From: Pseudomonas sp. ANT_J12
GTDB taxonomy: Bacteria; Pseudomonadota; Gammaproteobacteria; Pseudomonadales; Pseudomonadaceae
Length of the DNA stretch: 64,000 bases
Assembly (NCBI RefSeq): GCF_008370045.1
Contig: NZ_VOBN01000005.1
Span: 1-64,000, forward strand
Direction: 5' to 3'
The notes beneath the pieces were generated by a model that was not told the origin of the DNA, searched no databases, and saw only the letters and a list, made by a program, of their open reading frames with translations. Within the stretch, counting starts at the first letter, position 1. Each line of letters begins with the position of its first letter. The position numbers and the translations under genes were made by a program. Shown here piece after piece: positions 62,205-64,000 of the stretch.

Positions 62205-63397
62205 CAGAGGGTCCCCCGCAGCGGCGGGTTTTCATCGTTGAGGTAGTAATTGCCTACCGCGTGATACTTCCAGCGCACCGGGTCGTGCAGGGTGTGCACC
62301 CGAGCGTTGCGCCAGTGCCGATCCAGACCGTGTTCGATCAGGGTCGCCTGGCTGCCGGCGAGTTCGAACAGCGTGCTGCCGGCGGCGAGGGAGATTTCGG
62401 TGCTGATGGCCCGGGCTTCGGCAACGGCAATCGAGGCAGCGGCGACGGTCTCGGCGTTCATCTCGGCCTGGGCCTTGTCGAGAAATTCGCCGGAGCGTTC
62501 GAGCAAGGCTTCGGTGGCGTGCAGGCGAATCGCCAAATGGCCGAAGCTCTTGATGGTCAGCGGGTCGTCGACGGCTTTTTCATGGGTGGCGTCGATCCAC
62601 GGCCGGGTCTTGGTGCGCACGAAGTGCAGGGCATCTTCGTAAGCGGCGCGAGCGATGCCGGTGTCGATGGCGGCGTGAAGGATCTGCGCCAGCGGGCCGA
62701 CGGTGGTCGGGCGTTCGAAAGCGCTTTGGAACGGGATCACGTCTTCGGCGGCGACGTACACGTCTTCAAACACCACCGAACCGCTGCCGGTGGTGCGCTG
62801 GCCGAAGCCGCTCCAGTCGTCGATCACCGTCAGGCCTTTGCTGTCACGCGGCACGAAGGCGAGTTGCTGCACGCCGTGTTCATCCACCACCGAAGTCGGG
62901 ATGCGCTGGGCGTAGATCGCGCCGGTGGCGTAGAACTTGCGACCGTTGATGCGGTAGCCATCATCGTCGCGTTTGAGGCTGGTGACGCGGTCATGGGCGG
63001 TTTTGGTGCCGAGTTCGGCCAGGGCATTGCCGAAACGCTGGCCGGCCAGGACTTCGGCGTACAGGCGCTTTTTCTGGTCTTCGCTGCCATTCACCCGCAG
63101 CACTTCGAGGGCGTAGAAATGGTTCTGCGGGATTTGCCCGAGGGAGCCGTCAGCCTGGGCAATCAAGGCAATGACCTTGGCCAGGGTGACGTTGGACACG
63201 CCAGCCCCGCCGTATTCTTTTGGCACGCTGATGCCCCAGAGGCCCGAGCGGGAAAACACTTCGAGTTCCGGGTGTGGCAAACGGCGTTCGCGGTCGCGCA
63301 GGGCGCTGTCGCGTTTGAAGTCGTCGGCCAGGTCACTGGCGACGATCAGGGCTTGCTCATCGCTGGTTATGACCGCGACGTGGTGAGAAAGAGTCAT
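62204..63397 (-). CDS. SfnB-family sulfur acquisition oxidoreductase 1
   Basis: This 397-residue acyl-CoA-dehydrogenase-like flavoprotein of the SfnB/DszC type has N-terminal helices (about 1-110), a beta domain with FGNALAELGTK and TGSGSVVFEDVYV (about 120-235), and a C-terminal four-helix domain ending DRHWRNARVHTLHDPVRWKYHAVG. Unlike true acyl-CoA dehydrogenases, members use reduced flavin and oxygen on sulfur compounds. I start at the ATG at 63395-63397 with a TGGAGAA site. It is coupled to the downstream monooxygenase. Confidence 0.9.
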   Translation of the reverse strand: MTLSHHVAVITSDEQALIVASDLADDFKRDSALRDRERRLPHPELEVFSRSGLWGISVPKEYGGAGVSNVTLAKVIALIAQADGSLGQIPQNHFYALEVLRVNGSEDQKKRLYAEVLAGQRFGNALAELGTKTAHDRVTSLKRDDDGYRINGRKFYATGAIYAQRIPTSVVDEHGVQQLAFVPRDSKGLTVIDDWSGFGQRTTGSGSVVFEDVYVAAEDVIPFQSAFERPTTVGPLAQILHAAIDTGIARAAYEDALHFVRTKTRPWIDATHEKAVDDPLTIKSFGHLAIRLHATEALLERSGEFLDKAQAEMNAETVAAASIAVAEARAISTEISLAAGSTLFELAGSQATLIEHGLDRHWRNARVHTLHDPVRWKYHAVGNYYLNDENPPLRGTL

Positions 63398-63435
63398 GTG
63401 TTTCTCCAGAGATCTGGTCAAAAGTGTTCTGGTCG

Positions 63436-64000
63436 TTAGATCCAGGAGTGACGAGCGGGTAGCGTGCCGTTCAGGTGATAAGCGCCGACAGCGTGGTACT
63501 TCCAGCGAACGGGGTCGTGCAAGGTGTGCACGCGGGCGTTGCGCCAGTGACGGTCGAGGTTGAATTCGGCGAGGGTGGCGCGGCTGCCGGCCAGTTCGAA
63601 GAGCTTTTCGCTGGCCAGCAACGAGATCTCGGTGGTCAGCACTTTGGCTTCGGCCACGGCAATCGAAGCGCGGGCGGCGGATTCGGCGGTGAGCGGCGCA
63701 GCGTTGACTTGATCAAGCACTTGCCCGGCTTTGCGCAGCAGCGCTTCGGCGGCGTGCAGTTCGATTTTCAGTTTGCCGATGTCGGCGATCACATACAGGT
63801 CATCGCTGGCCCGTTCGACCTTGGCGTCGATCCATGGGCGGGCGCGGGTTTTGACGAATTCGATGGCGTCGTCGATGGCGCCACGGGCGATGCCGGCGTC
63901 GATGGCCGCTTGAATCAATTGCGACACGGCGCCCTGGATGTTCGGGCTGTCGTTGATCTTCCAGTTATCCACCACCAGCTCGGCGTCGACCCGCACGTTG
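63436..64000 (-). CDS. SfnB-family sulfur acquisition oxidoreductase 2 (partial)
   Basis: Only the last 186 or so residues are in the window; the frame stays open to the right edge. The visible part is the C-terminal helical domain, with RHWRNARVHTLHDPVRWKYH as in the preceding gene. The two are tandem paralogues 38 bases apart and transcribed together toward the monooxygenase. Confidence 0.88.
   Translation of the reverse strand, partial: NVRVDAELVVDNWKINDSPNIQGAVSQLIQAAIDAGIARGAIDDAIEFVKTRARPWIDAKVERASDDLYVIADIGKLKIELHAAEALLRKAGQVLDQVNAAPLTAESAARASIAVAEAKVLTTEISLLASEKLFELAGSRATLAEFNLDRHWRNARVHTLHDPVRWKYHAVGAYHLNGTLPARHSWI

Overview
The window is a stretch of Pseudomonas chromosome, most likely P. 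fluorescens group. The evidence is the high-GC coding style, the gene order gabD-gabT ... desA / PAS-GGDEF-EAL / oscA / sbp-cysTWA (which I recall from P. aeruginosa PA0265-PA0286), a TriABC-type efflux operon, and many REP-type palindromic repeats. This assignment rests on remembered synteny and protein motifs, not on a search.

Region 1 (1 to about 8720) is an integrated element next to a tRNA-Arg(CCG) gene, entering from its 3' side. A P4-type tyrosine integrase lies beside the tRNA. Leftwards follow two unknown genes, an AlpA-type regulator, two more unknown genes, and a C4-type antisense RNA leader. The leader opens a translationally coupled run: Ash-like peptide, two small DUF3077/DUF6124-like proteins, and a 968-aa TOPRIM/DUF927 primase-helicase. 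A coiled-coil protein comes last. This resembles a P4-like phage satellite. Its far end lies outside the window.

Region 2 (8.8-18.2 kb) is housekeeping and signalling: gabD-gabT with a probable gabT RNA between them, a REC-HDOD protein, a PAS-GGDEF protein, the fatty-acid desaturase DesA, and a membrane PAS-GGDEF-EAL protein.

Region 3 (18.4-49.5 kb) is dominated by sulfur scavenging. It holds oscA, sbp and cysTWA for sulfate; atsR and atsBCA for aryl sulfates; AtsK for alkyl sulfates; a second FGly-type hydrolase; two paralogous LysR regulators; a TonB-dependent receptor with its own tonB-exbB-exbD; a serine hydrolase with a SfnR-like sigma-54 activator; an orphan MetQ-like binding protein; and a four-gene polar amino-acid (cystine-like) ABC transporter. 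Interspersed are a Mpo1-like protein, a Crp/Fnr regulator, a lone receiver domain, and an AraC regulator divergent from a second desaturase.

Region 4 (49.6-64 kb) carries an AAA ATPase, triABC, a methyltransferase, a second C4-type RNA controlling a chromosomal DUF6124-like gene, metQ-metN-metI, and a DszA-like flavin monooxygenase with two tandem SfnB-like flavoproteins. The second SfnB-like gene runs off the right edge.

The most interesting signal is the pair of C4-type antisense RNA modules at 4.6 and 57.6 kb. In each, a 7-base loop is exactly complementary to one site upstream and one site downstream of the RNA. The bases differ between the two loci but the pairing is kept. One copy leads a satellite replication operon; the other stands in ordinary chromosome with a single small gene. 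Other points are a shared TTATTCC-type motif in three sulfur promoters, REP elements nested inside one another, a 61-bp tandem REP array, and small or AT-rich orphan genes in the sulfur region.
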